Below the pieces are notes generated by a model that was not told where the DNA came from, searched no databases, and saw nothing but the letters and a program-made list of their open reading frames with translations. From CAVYXZ01 sp965223835 (GTDB taxonomy: Bacteria; Chloroflexota; Anaerolineae; Aggregatilineales; Phototrophicaceae), in contig CBDCXQ010000001.1 in assembly GCA_965223835.1 (NCBI GenBank), forward strand, positions 2,108,001 to 2,172,000: DNA of 64,000 nt, read 5' to 3'. Below, in pieces: positions 54,796-64,000 of this stretch; the stretch's first letter is position 1, and every line of letters starts with the position of its first letter. The position numbers were made by a program, and so were the translations under genes.

Positions 54796-55590
54796 ATGAA
54801 AGATGGGCGTAAACCCAAACTGGCGGTCTGGAAATTCGCCTCCTGTGATGGTTGTCAGCTCAGTCTGCTTGACTGTGAAGATGAACTACTGGATGTGGCT
54901 GGAGCAGTGGAAATCGCCTATTTCCCCGAAGCGACCCGTTCGGTATTGCGGGGTCCATACGATGTATCGCTGGTGGAGGGTTCGATCACGATGCCCCACG
55001 ATATTGACCGCATCAAGAAAATCCGTAAGCAATCGAAAACGCTGATTACGATTGGCGCGTGCGCGACGGCAGGCGGGATTCAGGCCCTGCGTAATTTCAA
55101 AGATGTTGACGAATTTGTTTCCATCGTTTATGCAACCCCAGCCTATATCAGCACACTGGCAAAGTCAACGCCAATTGCCGAGCACGTGTTCGTCGATTTT
55201 GAACTGCGTGGTTGCCCGATCAACAAGTATCAGTTGGTAGAAATTATCAGCGCCTTTTTGCATGAGCGGAAACCGAATACCCCGGCATACAGCGTATGTA
55301 TGGAATGTAAACGCCGGGGTGTGACCTGTGTCATGGTGAAAGATGGGACGCCCTGTCTGGGGCCGGTGACACACGCGGGCTGTAACGCCCTGTGCCCGGC
55401 ATACAATCGCGGTTGTTTTGGCTGCTTTGGGCCGATGGAAACGCCTAACACTGAATCCCTCGCTACCTGGTGGAGTCAACTTGGGGTCAGCGAACAGAAT
55501 CTGGTGCGGGCTTTCAGGGGATTTAACGCCTATGCCGATGCATTTCGAAAGGAGAGCGAAGCGCATGAGCACGCAGACCATCAAAGTTGA
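54796..55590 (+). CDS. hydD: group 3b [NiFe] hydrogenase small (delta) subunit
   Basis: 264 residues; GGGAGG precedes ATG 54796. Proximal cluster Cys17 and Cys20 (SCDGCQ), GACATAGG and RGCPINK; further Cys-rich part (VCMECKRRG, GTPCLG, CNALCPAYNRGCFGCFGP) for two more clusters. No Tat signal, so cytoplasmic, as expected for group 3. Confidence 0.93.
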   Translation: MKDGRKPKLAVWKFASCDGCQLSLLDCEDELLDVAGAVEIAYFPEATRSVLRGPYDVSLVEGSITMPHDIDRIKKIRKQSKTLITIGACATAGGIQALRNFKDVDEFVSIVYATPAYISTLAKSTPIAEHVFVDFELRGCPINKYQLVEIISAFLHERKPNTPAYSVCMECKRRGVTCVMVKDGTPCLGPVTHAGCNALCPAYNRGCFGCFGPMETPNTESLATWWSQLGVSEQNLVRAFRGFNAYADAFRKESEAHEHADHQS

Positions 55591-56854
55591 TTATCTCGCG
55601 CGCGTAGAGGGTGAGGGTGGCCTTTATGTCAAGATTCGCGATGACAAGGTACAGGATGTCAAACTGAGGATTTTTGAGCCGCCACGCTTTTTTGAGAGCT
55701 TTTTGCGGGGGCGTAGCTACACTGAAGTACCGGACATCACTGCCCGCATTTGCGGTATCTGTCCGGTTGCCTATCAGATGAGTTCGGTTCATGCGCTGGA
55801 GGACGCGCTGGGAATCGCCGTAGAGGGGCAACTCCGTGGCCTACGTCGTTTGCTGTATTGCGGTGAGTGGATTGAGAGTCATGTCCTGCATGTGTACATG
55901 TTGCATGCTCCCGACTTCCTGGGCTACCCGGACGCCATCGCGATGGCCCAGGACTATGGCGATGTTGTGAAAAACGGCCTGCGTTTGAAGAAGATTGGCA
56001 ACAGCATTGTGACACTGGTCGGTGGACGTGAGATTCACCCGATCAATGTACGGGTTGGCGGCTTTTATCGGGTGCCTTCCAGGCGTGAACTACAGGAACT
56101 AGTCGCTGATCTGCAATGGGCGCGTGAAACGGCGCTGGAGATGGTGCGCTTTACGGCTGGATTGTCGTTCCCGGCATTCGAGAAAGATTATGAGTTCGTC
56201 GCACTGCGTCACCCGGATGAATATCCATTTAACGAGGGGCGTTTAGTATCGAATCGTGGTTTAGACATCGACATCAGGGATTATGACGACCACTTCGTTG
56301 AACAACATGTTGAACATTCGACGGCATTGCATTCCGTACTGCGCGATCGTGGCGCATATTTTGTCGGTCCGCTTGCCCGCTATAACCTGAACTACGACAA
56401 ATTGCCGACTTTTGTGCAGGCAACCGCCGACGAAGTTGGACTGGGCGAGACGGTCAACAACCCCTTCAAAAGCATTATTGTACGCAGTTTGGAAACCTTG
56501 TATGCAGTGGACGAGGCCCTGCGCATCATTGATGCTTATGAGATGCCCCTGCAACCGTATGTTGACATGCTGCCGCACGCTGGCACCGGTTATGGTTGTA
56601 CCGAAGCGCCGCGCGGCATTCTCTATCACCGCTACAGTATTGATGACGATGGTGAAATCCGTGATGCGCAGATCGTACCGCCTACATCACAAAACCAGAA
56701 GACCATTGAAGATGATTTGTGGCAATATGTGGAAATGGCGCTGGATTTGCCAGACGATCAACTCACCTGGCAGTGCGAACAGGCGATCCGTAACTATGAT
56801 CCGTGTATTTCCTGTTCGGTGCATTTTCTCAATCTGGATATTGACCGGGTTTAG
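55565..56854 (+). CDS. hydA: group 3b [NiFe] hydrogenase large (alpha) subunit
   Basis: 429 residues; ATG 55565 overlaps hydD. L1 motif RICGICP (Cys63, Cys66) and L2 motif DPCISCSVH (Cys414, Cys417, His420) are complete, followed by a short tail (FLNLDIDRV) cut during maturation. Catalyses H2/NAD(P)H interconversion in the cytoplasm; family members can also reduce sulfur or polysulfide. Confidence 0.94.
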   Translation: MSTQTIKVDYLARVEGEGGLYVKIRDDKVQDVKLRIFEPPRFFESFLRGRSYTEVPDITARICGICPVAYQMSSVHALEDALGIAVEGQLRGLRRLLYCGEWIESHVLHVYMLHAPDFLGYPDAIAMAQDYGDVVKNGLRLKKIGNSIVTLVGGREIHPINVRVGGFYRVPSRRELQELVADLQWARETALEMVRFTAGLSFPAFEKDYEFVALRHPDEYPFNEGRLVSNRGLDIDIRDYDDHFVEQHVEHSTALHSVLRDRGAYFVGPLARYNLNYDKLPTFVQATADEVGLGETVNNPFKSIIVRSLETLYAVDEALRIIDAYEMPLQPYVDMLPHAGTGYGCTEAPRGILYHRYSIDDDGEIRDAQIVPPTSQNQKTIEDDLWQYVEMALDLPDDQLTWQCEQAIRNYDPCISCSVHFLNLDIDRV

Positions 56855-56865
56855 TAAGGTAGCTC

Positions 56866-57333
56866 ATGGTTTCGGTGTTGTGCATCGGTATTGGCAACCA
56901 TTACCGGCAGGATGATTCGGTTGGGATTCATATCGCTGCCAGGTTGCGATCACAGAATCTGCCCCACCTCCGTGTGATTGACCACAGTGGTGAGGGGGCT
57001 GCGCTGATGGATGCGTGGCGAGATGCTGACATCGTATTTTTGATTGATGCGGTGTCGTCTGGGGCTGAACCTGGGACCCTAGTCCAGTTTGCTGCCCATG
57101 ATCGCCCGTTGCCCGCCGGATATTTCGCTTTTTCGACGCATGCATTTGGCGTGGTGGAGGCCATTGAATTAGCCCGGACGTTGGGCGAATTGCCGTCTTG
57201 CTGCATCGTTTTTGGCATTGAGGGGGCACGGTTTGACTTTGGTACAGAACTTTCGCCACGAGTTGAGCAAGCGGTTCCGGTGATTGTGCCAAGAATCGTC
57301 AGCGCGATTGCGAGTTTGCAGCATGATTGCTGA
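56866..57333 (+). CDS. hydrogenase maturation protease for the 3b enzyme
   Basis: 155 residues. CIGIGNHYRQDDSVG, LIDAVSSG and FSTHAFG give the Ni-sensing Asp/Asp/His triad of the HyaD/HoxW protease family. Lies 11 bases after hydA, so it likely cleaves its tail. Different from the HycI-type protease near the group 4 genes. Confidence 0.9.
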   Translation: MVSVLCIGIGNHYRQDDSVGIHIAARLRSQNLPHLRVIDHSGEGAALMDAWRDADIVFLIDAVSSGAEPGTLVQFAAHDRPLPAGYFAFSTHAFGVVEAIELARTLGELPSCCIVFGIEGARFDFGTELSPRVEQAVPVIVPRIVSAIASLQHDC

Positions 57334-59584
57334 ACGTCAAGGGTTGCGGATCAAAATCGAAGGAGCGGTTCAGGGAGTCGGCTTTCGTCCCTTCGTTTAC
57401 CGATTGGCTCATGAACTCGGGCTAACCGGGTATGTTCGCAATACACCAAATGGCGTGCTGATTGAACTGGATGGCAGTAGCACCGCATTGGATCGTTTCA
57501 GCGATCGTTTGGTTGGTGAAAAACCGCCGCTCGCTGTTATTCATCGCGTTACAACCGAAACGGTGCCGCCAGTTGGGCACAGTACATTCAGGATTCAGGT
57601 GAGCCAGACCGATGGTTCGCGGACCGCATTCATGCTGCCGGACATTGCCATTTGCCCGGAATGCCACCGCGATATTCTGGATCCACATAACCGGCGTTAT
57701 CGCTATCCATTCACGAATTGCACCAATTGTGGGCCGCGTTACAGTATCATCCGCACGCTGCCTTATGATCGTGCTCACACGTCCATGCACCAATTTGTGA
57801 TGTGTCCGGCCTGTCAAGCTGAATACCAGAATCCACTGGACCGCCGTTTCCATGCACAGCCGAATGCCTGCCCGGTGTGTGGGCCACACCTTGAATTGTG
57901 GGATTCGCGGGGTAGAGTGCTTAGCGCTTATGATGATGCCCTGGTGCAAGCTGCCAATGCGATACGTGAAGGCCAGATTGTAGCGCTTAAGGGGTTGGGT
58001 GGTTTTCAATTACTGGTTGATGCGCGTAAGGTACAGCGACTGCGGACCCGCAAACAACGACCCGATAAGCCGCTGGCCGTGATGGTGCCCTCGCTGGATT
58101 GGCTCAATGAATGGGGTGTGTTAACGCCGTTGGAAGCTAATTTGCTTTCCTCACCACCAGCACCGATTGTATTGCTGCCAGCAGCGAGTAGCGTCGTTGC
58201 GCCAATTGTTGCGCCGCAGAATCCTAATCTGGGCGTCATGTTGCCGTACACGCCACTGCATCATTTGTTACTGGCAGAATTAGGGTTTCCGATTGTTGCG
58301 ACCAGTGGAAATCTGTCTGGCGAACCGATCTGTATTGATGAATATGAAGCATTGGATCGGCTAGCAGATATCGCTGACCGGTTTCTGGTACATAATCGGC
58401 CCATTGTGCGGCAGGTAGATGATTCGGTTGTGCAAGTCGTAGGCGGTCAGGTTCAGGTATTGCGCCGAGCGCGGGGCTATGCACCGTTGCCCATCGAACT
58501 GAATAAAACGTTACCCGCTGTTCTAGGTGTCGGTGGGCATTTGAAGAACACGGTGGCAGCTTCGATTGGTAGCAAGGTTTTCATTAGTCAGCATATTGGC
58601 GATCTGGAAACCATCGCCGCGTTGCGGGTTTTTGAGCGCACCATTGCCGACTTTGAATCCAACTATGATTGGTCGCCGCAGCTTATCGCTCACGATTTGC
58701 ACCCCGATTACCAATCAACCCATTATGCAAGCAATAGGCCACAACCGAAAATCGCGGTGCAGCATCATTTTGCCCATGTGTTGTCATGCATGGCCGAAAA
58801 CCGGGTTAATGCGCCAGTGCTTGGCGTCTGTTGGGATGGCACCGGCTATGGCACGGATGGCACTATCTGGGGTGGGGAGTGGCTTTTAGTTCGTGATGAT
58901 GATTTTGAGCGTGTCGGTCATTTGCGGACATTTCGGTTGCCGGGGGGCGATCAAGCGGTTCAAGAGCCGCGTCGGAGTGCATTAGGTTTGTTGTATGAGC
59001 TTTTCGGCGATGCTGCTTTCGCGCTGACCGATCTCGCACCAATAAGCGATTTTACTGCTCAGGAGCGTCGCGTATTAAAAGCGATGTTCATGAATAGCTT
59101 GAACTCACCAGTGACATCCAGCGCGGGGCGTTTGTTTGATGGTGTTGCCGCAATATTGGATCTGTGCCAACACGCCAGCTTCGAAGGTCAGGCGGCAATG
59201 GCGTTGGAGGCTACTGCTTCGCATAGTCAATTATCATACGAAACTTGTTTTACCAATGATGCTTTAAATTGGGAGCCACTTCTCCTGGGCATTCTAAATG
59301 ATTGGCAATCCGGCCTCGAAATTCGCGAGATTTCAGCGAAGTTTCATAACACATTGGTCGAGATGATTGTGAGCGTGGCGCAGCAGGTTGGCGAACCGAA
59401 TGTCTTACTGACAGGTGGTTGCTTCCAGAATAAGTATCTAACTGAAAGAGCAATTGAACGTTTACGCGCGGCGGGATTTATACCCCACTGGCAACAACGA
59501 ATACCACCAAATGATGGTGGCATTGCGCTAGGACAGGTCATGGCAGCCGCGAATCACTATGAGAGGTTATCATCATGTGTTTAG
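57323..59584 (+). CDS. hypF: carbamoyltransferase HypF
   Basis: 753 residues from ATG 57323, overlapping the protease gene. Acylphosphatase domain (GAVQGVGFRPFVYRL), two zinc-finger pairs (CPECH, CTNCG, CPACQ, CPVCG), YrdC-like domain (KGLGGFQLLVDA) and a Kae1-like domain (HHFAHVLSCM, GTGYGTDGTIWGGE). Makes the carbamoyl-AMP that is turned into the CN ligands of the Ni-Fe site, handing it to HypE. Confidence 0.95.
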   Translation: MIAERQGLRIKIEGAVQGVGFRPFVYRLAHELGLTGYVRNTPNGVLIELDGSSTALDRFSDRLVGEKPPLAVIHRVTTETVPPVGHSTFRIQVSQTDGSRTAFMLPDIAICPECHRDILDPHNRRYRYPFTNCTNCGPRYSIIRTLPYDRAHTSMHQFVMCPACQAEYQNPLDRRFHAQPNACPVCGPHLELWDSRGRVLSAYDDALVQAANAIREGQIVALKGLGGFQLLVDARKVQRLRTRKQRPDKPLAVMVPSLDWLNEWGVLTPLEANLLSSPPAPIVLLPAASSVVAPIVAPQNPNLGVMLPYTPLHHLLLAELGFPIVATSGNLSGEPICIDEYEALDRLADIADRFLVHNRPIVRQVDDSVVQVVGGQVQVLRRARGYAPLPIELNKTLPAVLGVGGHLKNTVAASIGSKVFISQHIGDLETIAALRVFERTIADFESNYDWSPQLIAHDLHPDYQSTHYASNRPQPKIAVQHHFAHVLSCMAENRVNAPVLGVCWDGTGYGTDGTIWGGEWLLVRDDDFERVGHLRTFRLPGGDQAVQEPRRSALGLLYELFGDAAFALTDLAPISDFTAQERRVLKAMFMNSLNSPVTSSAGRLFDGVAAILDLCQHASFEGQAAMALEATASHSQLSYETCFTNDALNWEPLLLGILNDWQSGLEIREISAKFHNTLVEMIVSVAQQVGEPNVLLTGGCFQNKYLTERAIERLRAAGFIPHWQQRIPPNDGGIALGQVMAAANHYERLSSCV

Positions 59585-59841
59585 CGATTCCGGGCAAAAT
59601 TCTCGAGATCACGAGCGGCGCAGAGACCTTCATGCGGACTGGCAAGGTCAGTTTTGGTGGCATTGTCAAAGAAGTGAATCTGGCTTATGTGCCAGAAGCG
59701 CAGGTTAATGATTATGTGATTGTACACGTTGGCTTTGCCATCAGTACGTTGGATCAGGCTGAAGCTCAGACGGTGTTCAAATATCTCGAAATGATTGGCG
59801 AGTTAGACGAGTTGCGGGCAGAAGATCATGAAGTTCATTGA
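59575..59841 (+). CDS. hypC: hydrogenase assembly chaperone HypC
   Basis: 88 residues, starts MCLAIPGKI with the essential Cys2. Overlaps hypF by ten bases and hypD by 14. Holds Fe(CN)2CO with HypD and carries it to the large subunit. Confidence 0.95.
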   Translation: MCLAIPGKILEITSGAETFMRTGKVSFGGIVKEVNLAYVPEAQVNDYVIVHVGFAISTLDQAEAQTVFKYLEMIGELDELRAEDHEVH

Positions 59842-60928
59842 TGAATATCGCGATCCGGCTAAAGCGCAGGCATATGCTGACACCATCAAAACCGTTACAA
59901 CCCGGCCCTGGACGATCATGGAAGTGTGTGGTGGGCAGACACATGCGATTGTGAAATTCGGCATTGATGAACTGCTGCCCGACGCGGTGACATTGCTGCA
60001 TGGCCCTGGTTGTCCCGTGTGCGTGACGCCGGTTGAGCAAATTGATAAAGCACTGGAAATCGCCGCCCGACCTGATGTAATTTTCACTTCTTTCGGCGAT
60101 ATGCTGCGGGTTCCCGGCAGCAAGATCGACTTACTCACGGTCAAAGCCAATGGTGGTGATGTGCGCATGGTCTATTCGCCGCTAGATGCGCTCAAAATCG
60201 CCCAATCTAATCCCGATAAACAAGTGGTATTTTTCGCGGTCGGCTTTGAGACCACTGCCCCGGCCAATGCAATGGCGGTTTTTCAGGCCCAGCAACAAGG
60301 TGTCGACAACTTCTCGGTTCTCGTTTCGCATGTACTGGTTCCGCCAGCCATAGAAGCCATTCTGTCAGGCGTTGATAACCGCGTTGACGGATTTCTGGCA
60401 GCAGGACATGTCTGTACCGTTGTTGGCTATGCTGAGTATGAGCCATTGGCAAGCAAATATCAGGTGCCATTTGTCGTCACCGGCTTTGAACCGCTGGACA
60501 TTCTACAGGGCATTTACATGGTCGTAAAGCAGCTTGAGGACGGTCGCGCTGAAGTTGAGAATCAGTACAGTCGTTCCGTCCAGCGACGTGGCAATGTGCC
60601 AGCGCAGGAACTTATCCAGGAAGTCTTCCAAATTGTCCCGCGTAAGTGGCGGGGAATTGGGTCAATTCCGCAAAGTGGATTAGGTTTACGTCCACCTTAC
60701 GCTGAATTGGATGCCGAGACGCGTTTTCAGGTCGCTGACAAACAGGTCGAAGAATCATCAGAGTGTATCAGTGGGTTGGTGTTACAGGGTTTGCAAAAAC
60801 CGCTGGATTGCCCGGCCTTTGGTAGCCGCTGTACGCCGGAACGACCACTGGGTGCAACGATGGTCTCAGGCGAAGGTGCATGTGCTGCCTACTATCGCTA
60901 CCGGAGGAGTCTCGTTTATGATGATTGA
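59828..60928 (+). CDS. hypD: hydrogenase Fe-ligand assembly protein HypD
   Basis: 366 residues. CGGQTHAI, HGPGCPVCVTP (Fe-binding Cys) and the four-Cys [4Fe-4S] region at the C-terminus (CISGL, CPAFGSRC, GEGACAAYY). Scaffold for Fe(CN)2CO. Confidence 0.95.
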   Translation: MKFIDEYRDPAKAQAYADTIKTVTTRPWTIMEVCGGQTHAIVKFGIDELLPDAVTLLHGPGCPVCVTPVEQIDKALEIAARPDVIFTSFGDMLRVPGSKIDLLTVKANGGDVRMVYSPLDALKIAQSNPDKQVVFFAVGFETTAPANAMAVFQAQQQGVDNFSVLVSHVLVPPAIEAILSGVDNRVDGFLAAGHVCTVVGYAEYEPLASKYQVPFVVTGFEPLDILQGIYMVVKQLEDGRAEVENQYSRSVQRRGNVPAQELIQEVFQIVPRKWRGIGSIPQSGLGLRPPYAELDAETRFQVADKQVEESSECISGLVLQGLQKPLDCPAFGSRCTPERPLGATMVSGEGACAAYYRYRRSLVYDD

Positions 60929-61964
60929 AAACTTAGGTGTGACCTGTCCGATTCCGATTTCACAATATCCGCAGGTTATGCTGGCACATGGCGGCGGCGG
61001 GCGTTTAATGCACAGCTTGATACACAAGATGTTTGCACCGACGTTCGATAATCTGGAAGCCCAGCATGATGGAGCCGTCTTACAACTGGGCGACAGGAAG
61101 CTGGCTTTTACGACCGATTCTTATGTCGTGCGCCCGTTGTTTTTTCCTGGCGGCGACATCGGGCAGATGGCGGTACATGGGACAGTGAACGACCTGGCAA
61201 TGTGTGGTGCGCGTCCATTGTATCTCAGCACAAGTTTCATTCTCGAAGAAGGTTTGCCGATGGAAACCCTGTGGCATGTCGTGCAATCGTTGCAAAGTGC
61301 GGCGGCGGCGGCTGATGTTCAGATTGTCACCGGCGATACAAAGGTGGTTGACAGGGGCAAAGGCGATGGCATCTTCATCAATACAGCAGGCATTGGACTG
61401 ATCGAACATGACCTCACCATCGGACCCGCCAGCATTCGGCCTGGTGATGCGATTATCGTTAGTGGCGACGTCGGACGGCATGGTATTGCGATCATGGCAA
61501 GTCGTGAAGGACTGGCTTTTGAGAGCGAAATCCAAAGCGATTCAGCCCCTGTTGCTGATCTCGTCCTCAACTTGCTAGATGCTGGTATTCCAGTGCATTG
61601 TCTGCGTGACTTGACCCGGGGCGGCCTGGCAACGGCACTGGTCGAGATCGCCCGGAGCAGTGGTCTTGGTCTCCACATTAATGAGGCTTCAGTTATGGTT
61701 CGGGAAGATGTTCGTGGTGCGTGTGAGATGCTGGGGCTGGATCCCCTGTATGTCGCTAATGAAGGGCGATTTGTTGCGATTGTCGATGCTGCGTCTACAC
61801 AACGAGCATTGGAAATTTTCCGACAACATCCGCTGGGCGATAATGCAACTTTACTTGGTGACGTTACTGACCAGCAACCAGGTGTCGTGAGTATGACCAG
61901 TGTTATCGGGGTTGATCGCATCGTCGATATGCTGAGTGGTGAGCAACTGCCGCGGATCTGTTGA
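60918..61964 (+). CDS. hypE: hydrogenase assembly ATPase HypE
   Basis: 348 residues from ATG 60918 (a second ATG follows at once). AHGGGGRLM, GDTKVVDRG, and the C-terminal PRIC whose Cys is carbamoylated by HypF and dehydrated to cyanide with ATP. Overlaps hypD by 11 bases. hypA and hypB, needed for Ni loading, are not next to it. Confidence 0.95.
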   Translation: MMIENLGVTCPIPISQYPQVMLAHGGGGRLMHSLIHKMFAPTFDNLEAQHDGAVLQLGDRKLAFTTDSYVVRPLFFPGGDIGQMAVHGTVNDLAMCGARPLYLSTSFILEEGLPMETLWHVVQSLQSAAAAADVQIVTGDTKVVDRGKGDGIFINTAGIGLIEHDLTIGPASIRPGDAIIVSGDVGRHGIAIMASREGLAFESEIQSDSAPVADLVLNLLDAGIPVHCLRDLTRGGLATALVEIARSSGLGLHINEASVMVREDVRGACEMLGLDPLYVANEGRFVAIVDAASTQRALEIFRQHPLGDNATLLGDVTDQQPGVVSMTSVIGVDRIVDMLSGEQLPRIC

Positions 61965-62779
61965 TCGTGATCGACCTGATCTCATCGTTTTCACCGATTC
62001 AACAAGCGCTCCTGGCAACCTTGTTCACCTGGGGTGTCACTGTCCTGGGTGCGGCCTCGGTCTTCACAGTCAAGCGATTCAATCAGAAATTTTTAGATGG
62101 TGTCCTGGGCTTTGCGGGTGGTGTCATGATTGCTGCCAGTTTCTGGTCGCTGCTGGCGCCTGCCATTGACATTGCGGAAAGTCAAGGTGTTGCTCCCTGG
62201 CTGCCGCCTTTGGTCGGCTTTATGCTGGGCGGAATCTGTCTACGTGGGATTGACCTGGTGCTGCCCCATCTCCATTCTGGTGCACCACTGGTCGAAGCAG
62301 AAGGTTTGAAAACGACCTGGCATCGGTCTGCCCTGTTGATTCTGGCAATTACGCTGCACAACATTCCCGAAGGATTGGCGGTGGGGGTCGCTTTTGGTGC
62401 GGTTGCCTATAACATCGAATCCGCGAGCCTGACCGGGGCGATTGCATTGGCAATTGGGATTGGATTGCAAAATTTCCCCGAAGGCATCGCCGTCGCCTTA
62501 CCATTGCGTCGCGAGGGAATGTCTCGCTGGAAATGTTTCTGGTATGGTCAACTTTCCGCTATAGTCGAACCGGTGGCCGGGGTAGTCGGTGCGGCAGCGG
62601 TTTTAATTGCAGCGCCTTTCTTGCCGTATGCCTTAAGTTTTGCGGCTGGGGCGATGATTTTTGTGGTGGTTGAAGAGGTGATTCCTGAAGCCCACCGTCA
62701 TGGCAACCATGACCTGGCGACAATGGGTGTGCTGGTTGGCTTTGCAGTTATGATGGTGCTGGATGTCGCGCTGGGTTGA
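61961..62779 (+). CDS. ZIP-family metal transporter
   Basis: 272 residues, eight membrane helices. HNIPEGLAVGVAF and QNFPEGIAVALPL are the paired ZIP metal sites; EEVIPEAH near the end. Start TTG 61961 in a TTGA overlap with hypE (GTG 61967 is the alternative). Imports a divalent metal (Zn, Fe or Ni-like); its coupling to hypE suggests metal supply for hydrogenase assembly, but this is not certain. Confidence 0.88.
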   Translation: MIVIDLISSFSPIQQALLATLFTWGVTVLGAASVFTVKRFNQKFLDGVLGFAGGVMIAASFWSLLAPAIDIAESQGVAPWLPPLVGFMLGGICLRGIDLVLPHLHSGAPLVEAEGLKTTWHRSALLILAITLHNIPEGLAVGVAFGAVAYNIESASLTGAIALAIGIGLQNFPEGIAVALPLRREGMSRWKCFWYGQLSAIVEPVAGVVGAAAVLIAAPFLPYALSFAAGAMIFVVVEEVIPEAHRHGNHDLATMGVLVGFAVMMVLDVALG

Positions 62780-62910
62780 GGTTGAATAGTCAATAGTGAC
62801 ATTCTACGTGATGAACCCTGAACAATAACCCCTGACAGATTCCCCCTCTCGATAGAAAGTATAGATACCAAACAACGTTTTATGCTGCATGAAGAATAGA
62901 GGAATATGTT

Positions 62911-64000
62911 ATGGCTGTCGCCAGAAAAACTACTAATGGCACGAAGAAACGCGGCGCGAAAAAGGACACCAAATGGGTCTATCTCTTTGATGAGGTTGCC
63001 CTTGCCGAGGAAGTCGTCGGTGGATCATGGGAAGGCGTGCGAGCGCTTTTAGGTGGGAAGGGCGCGAATCTCGCCGAAATGACCCGCATTGGCGTGCCGG
63101 TTCCACCTGGATTTTCAATTACGACTGAAGCTTGCAATGCTTATAGCGTCGCTAACGAGTTCCCACAGGGCATGTGGGATCAGGTGCTGGCGTCCATGAA
63201 AGTCATTGAAGAAAGCACCGCCAAGCTATTTGGTGATGGTACCAAACCGCTGCTGGTTTCTGTGCGGTCGGGCGCGAAGTTTTCCATGCCCGGCATGATG
63301 GATACGGTACTTAACCTGGGAATGAATGATGATACCGCCGCCGGGATGGTCAAACTCACCGGTGATGAGCGTTTTGTGTACGATTCTTACCGCCGGTTAG
63401 TGCAGATGTTTGGCTCAGTCGTCATGAACATTGACGATGAAGCGTTTGAAGATTATCTGACCGAGATCAAGAAAAAACAGCACGTGAAAACCGATGCTGA
63501 ACTGACGGCTGACGACTGGAAGCAAGTTACAGCTGAATTCAAGAAAATCTACAAGGCGCAGGTTGGCAATGACTTCCCACAGGATCCTTTCGAACAATTG
63601 AAGCTGGCAACTGAAGCCGTTTTTAAATCCTGGAATGGCAAACGTGCGGTAGACTATCGCAATGCTGCCGGCATCTCGCATGATCTAGGTACTGCTGTTA
63701 ACGTGCAAACGATGGTTTTCGGCAATATGGGCAGCGGTTCTGGCACTGGTGTTGCCTTTACGCGTGACCCGGCGACTGGCGAGCGCGTTATGTTCGGCGA
63801 TTACTTGATGAACGCGCAGGGTGAGGATGTCGTCGCCGGTATCCGCACGCCAAACCCGATCGCTCAACTTCAGGATGAGATGCCCGACATCTATGCTGAA
63901 TTTGTTGAAATCTGTGACAAGCTCGAATTGCATTATCATGAAATGCAGGATGTCGAATTCACGATTGAGCAGGGCAAGCTGTGGATGCTCCAGACCCGTG
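62911..64000 (+). CDS. ppdK: pyruvate phosphate dikinase, N-terminal part (runs off right edge)
   Basis: 363 codons present of a protein normally about 880-900 long. ATP-grasp part: LLGGKGANLAEM, SVRSGAKFSMPGMMDTVLNLG, GSGSGTGVAFTRDPATGE and MLQTR at the edge. A basic N-terminal tail (AVARKTTNGTKKRGAKK) of about 20 residues precedes the conserved start. Converts pyruvate, ATP and Pi to PEP (or the reverse). AGAGGA lies before the ATG; about 130 bases separate it from the ZIP gene, so a new promoter is likely, though none is plain. Confidence 0.95.
   Translation, partial: MAVARKTTNGTKKRGAKKDTKWVYLFDEVALAEEVVGGSWEGVRALLGGKGANLAEMTRIGVPVPPGFSITTEACNAYSVANEFPQGMWDQVLASMKVIEESTAKLFGDGTKPLLVSVRSGAKFSMPGMMDTVLNLGMNDDTAAGMVKLTGDERFVYDSYRRLVQMFGSVVMNIDDEAFEDYLTEIKKKQHVKTDAELTADDWKQVTAEFKKIYKAQVGNDFPQDPFEQLKLATEAVFKSWNGKRAVDYRNAAGISHDLGTAVNVQTMVFGNMGSGSGTGVAFTRDPATGERVMFGDYLMNAQGEDVVAGIRTPNPIAQLQDEMPDIYAEFVEICDKLELHYHEMQDVEFTIEQGKLWMLQTR

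Noticed and set aside
62780..62910. Terminator or riboswitch before ppdK
   Set aside because: No stem with a T run and no known riboswitch pattern could be found by eye.
1..64000. CRISPR array, tRNA or rRNA genes
   Set aside because: No regularly spaced direct repeats and no tRNA or rRNA-like sequence were noticed on reading.

Overview
The window fits a member of the Chloroflexota, probably an Anaerolineae-like lineage. This rests on gene content only: cytoplasmic-looking sulfatases alternating with sialidase-fold proteins, LplB/YtcP-type sugar transporters, TIR/NACHT/HEAT proteins, a group 3b hydrogenase beside a complex I-like group 4 hydrogenase, and pyruvate phosphate dikinase. No rRNA, tRNA or CRISPR array was seen, so the placement is an inference.

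Layout. (1) 1-19271, all minus strand: a nonribosomal peptide (NRPS) locus read right to left. It holds a membrane SGNH-type protein, a multipass membrane protein, an ornithine-cyclodeaminase-family enzyme, an acyl-carrier dehydrogenase, a free-standing adenylation enzyme, an MsrQ/YedZ-like haem membrane protein, a carrier protein, and then NRPS modules that run off the left edge. The free-standing adenylation enzyme, carrier and dehydrogenase look like a pyrrole/pyrroline-type starter set. Module 1 is C-A-T with a PP-loop ATPase (SGGKDS) domain inserted in the A domain between motifs A8 and A9. Module 2 is broken at the same point into three polypeptides: C-A core, a GAMT-like methyltransferase, and A-tail-T-E. 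(2) 19308-19859: a HupE/UreJ-type metal permease. (3) 20270-21705: an IS4-family insertion sequence. (4) 21879-28184: a TIR-NACHT-HEAT protein, a frameshifted TIR-FGE-sulfatase protein and a small HEAT protein, together a candidate defence or signalling island. (5) 28463-45367: a carbohydrate locus with one broken and three intact sulfatases, three sialidase-fold proteins, an ABC importer lacking its ATPase, two oxidoreductases, an HpcH/HpaI aldolase and a GntR/FadR repressor. (6) 45737-61964: hydrogenases. A nine-subunit, complex I-like group 4 [NiFe] hydrogenase with an HycI-type protease is followed by a group 3b (sulfhydrogenase-type) operon with an embedded cNMP-binding-fold protein, a second protease and hypF, hypC, hypD and hypE. 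A ZIP transporter follows. (7) 62911 to the edge: the start of ppdK.

How it works together. In the hydrogenase block, the group 4 enzyme would couple ferredoxin oxidation/H2 chemistry to ion pumping, the 3b enzyme would exchange electrons between H2 and NAD(P)H, and the Hyp proteins, two proteases and HupE would serve metal-centre assembly; hypA and hypB are not in the window. A near-perfect CRP-type palindrome precedes the 3b operon. In the carbohydrate block, oligosaccharides would be imported, desulfated and trimmed in the cytoplasm and the acids split by the aldolase under GntR control. In the NRPS block, a carrier-bound, oxidised amino acid would start a short peptide whose first residue (specificity code reads like Asn) may be modified by the inserted PP-loop domain. 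The most novel observations are the two A domains interrupted at the same site by different enzymes, one fused and one split.
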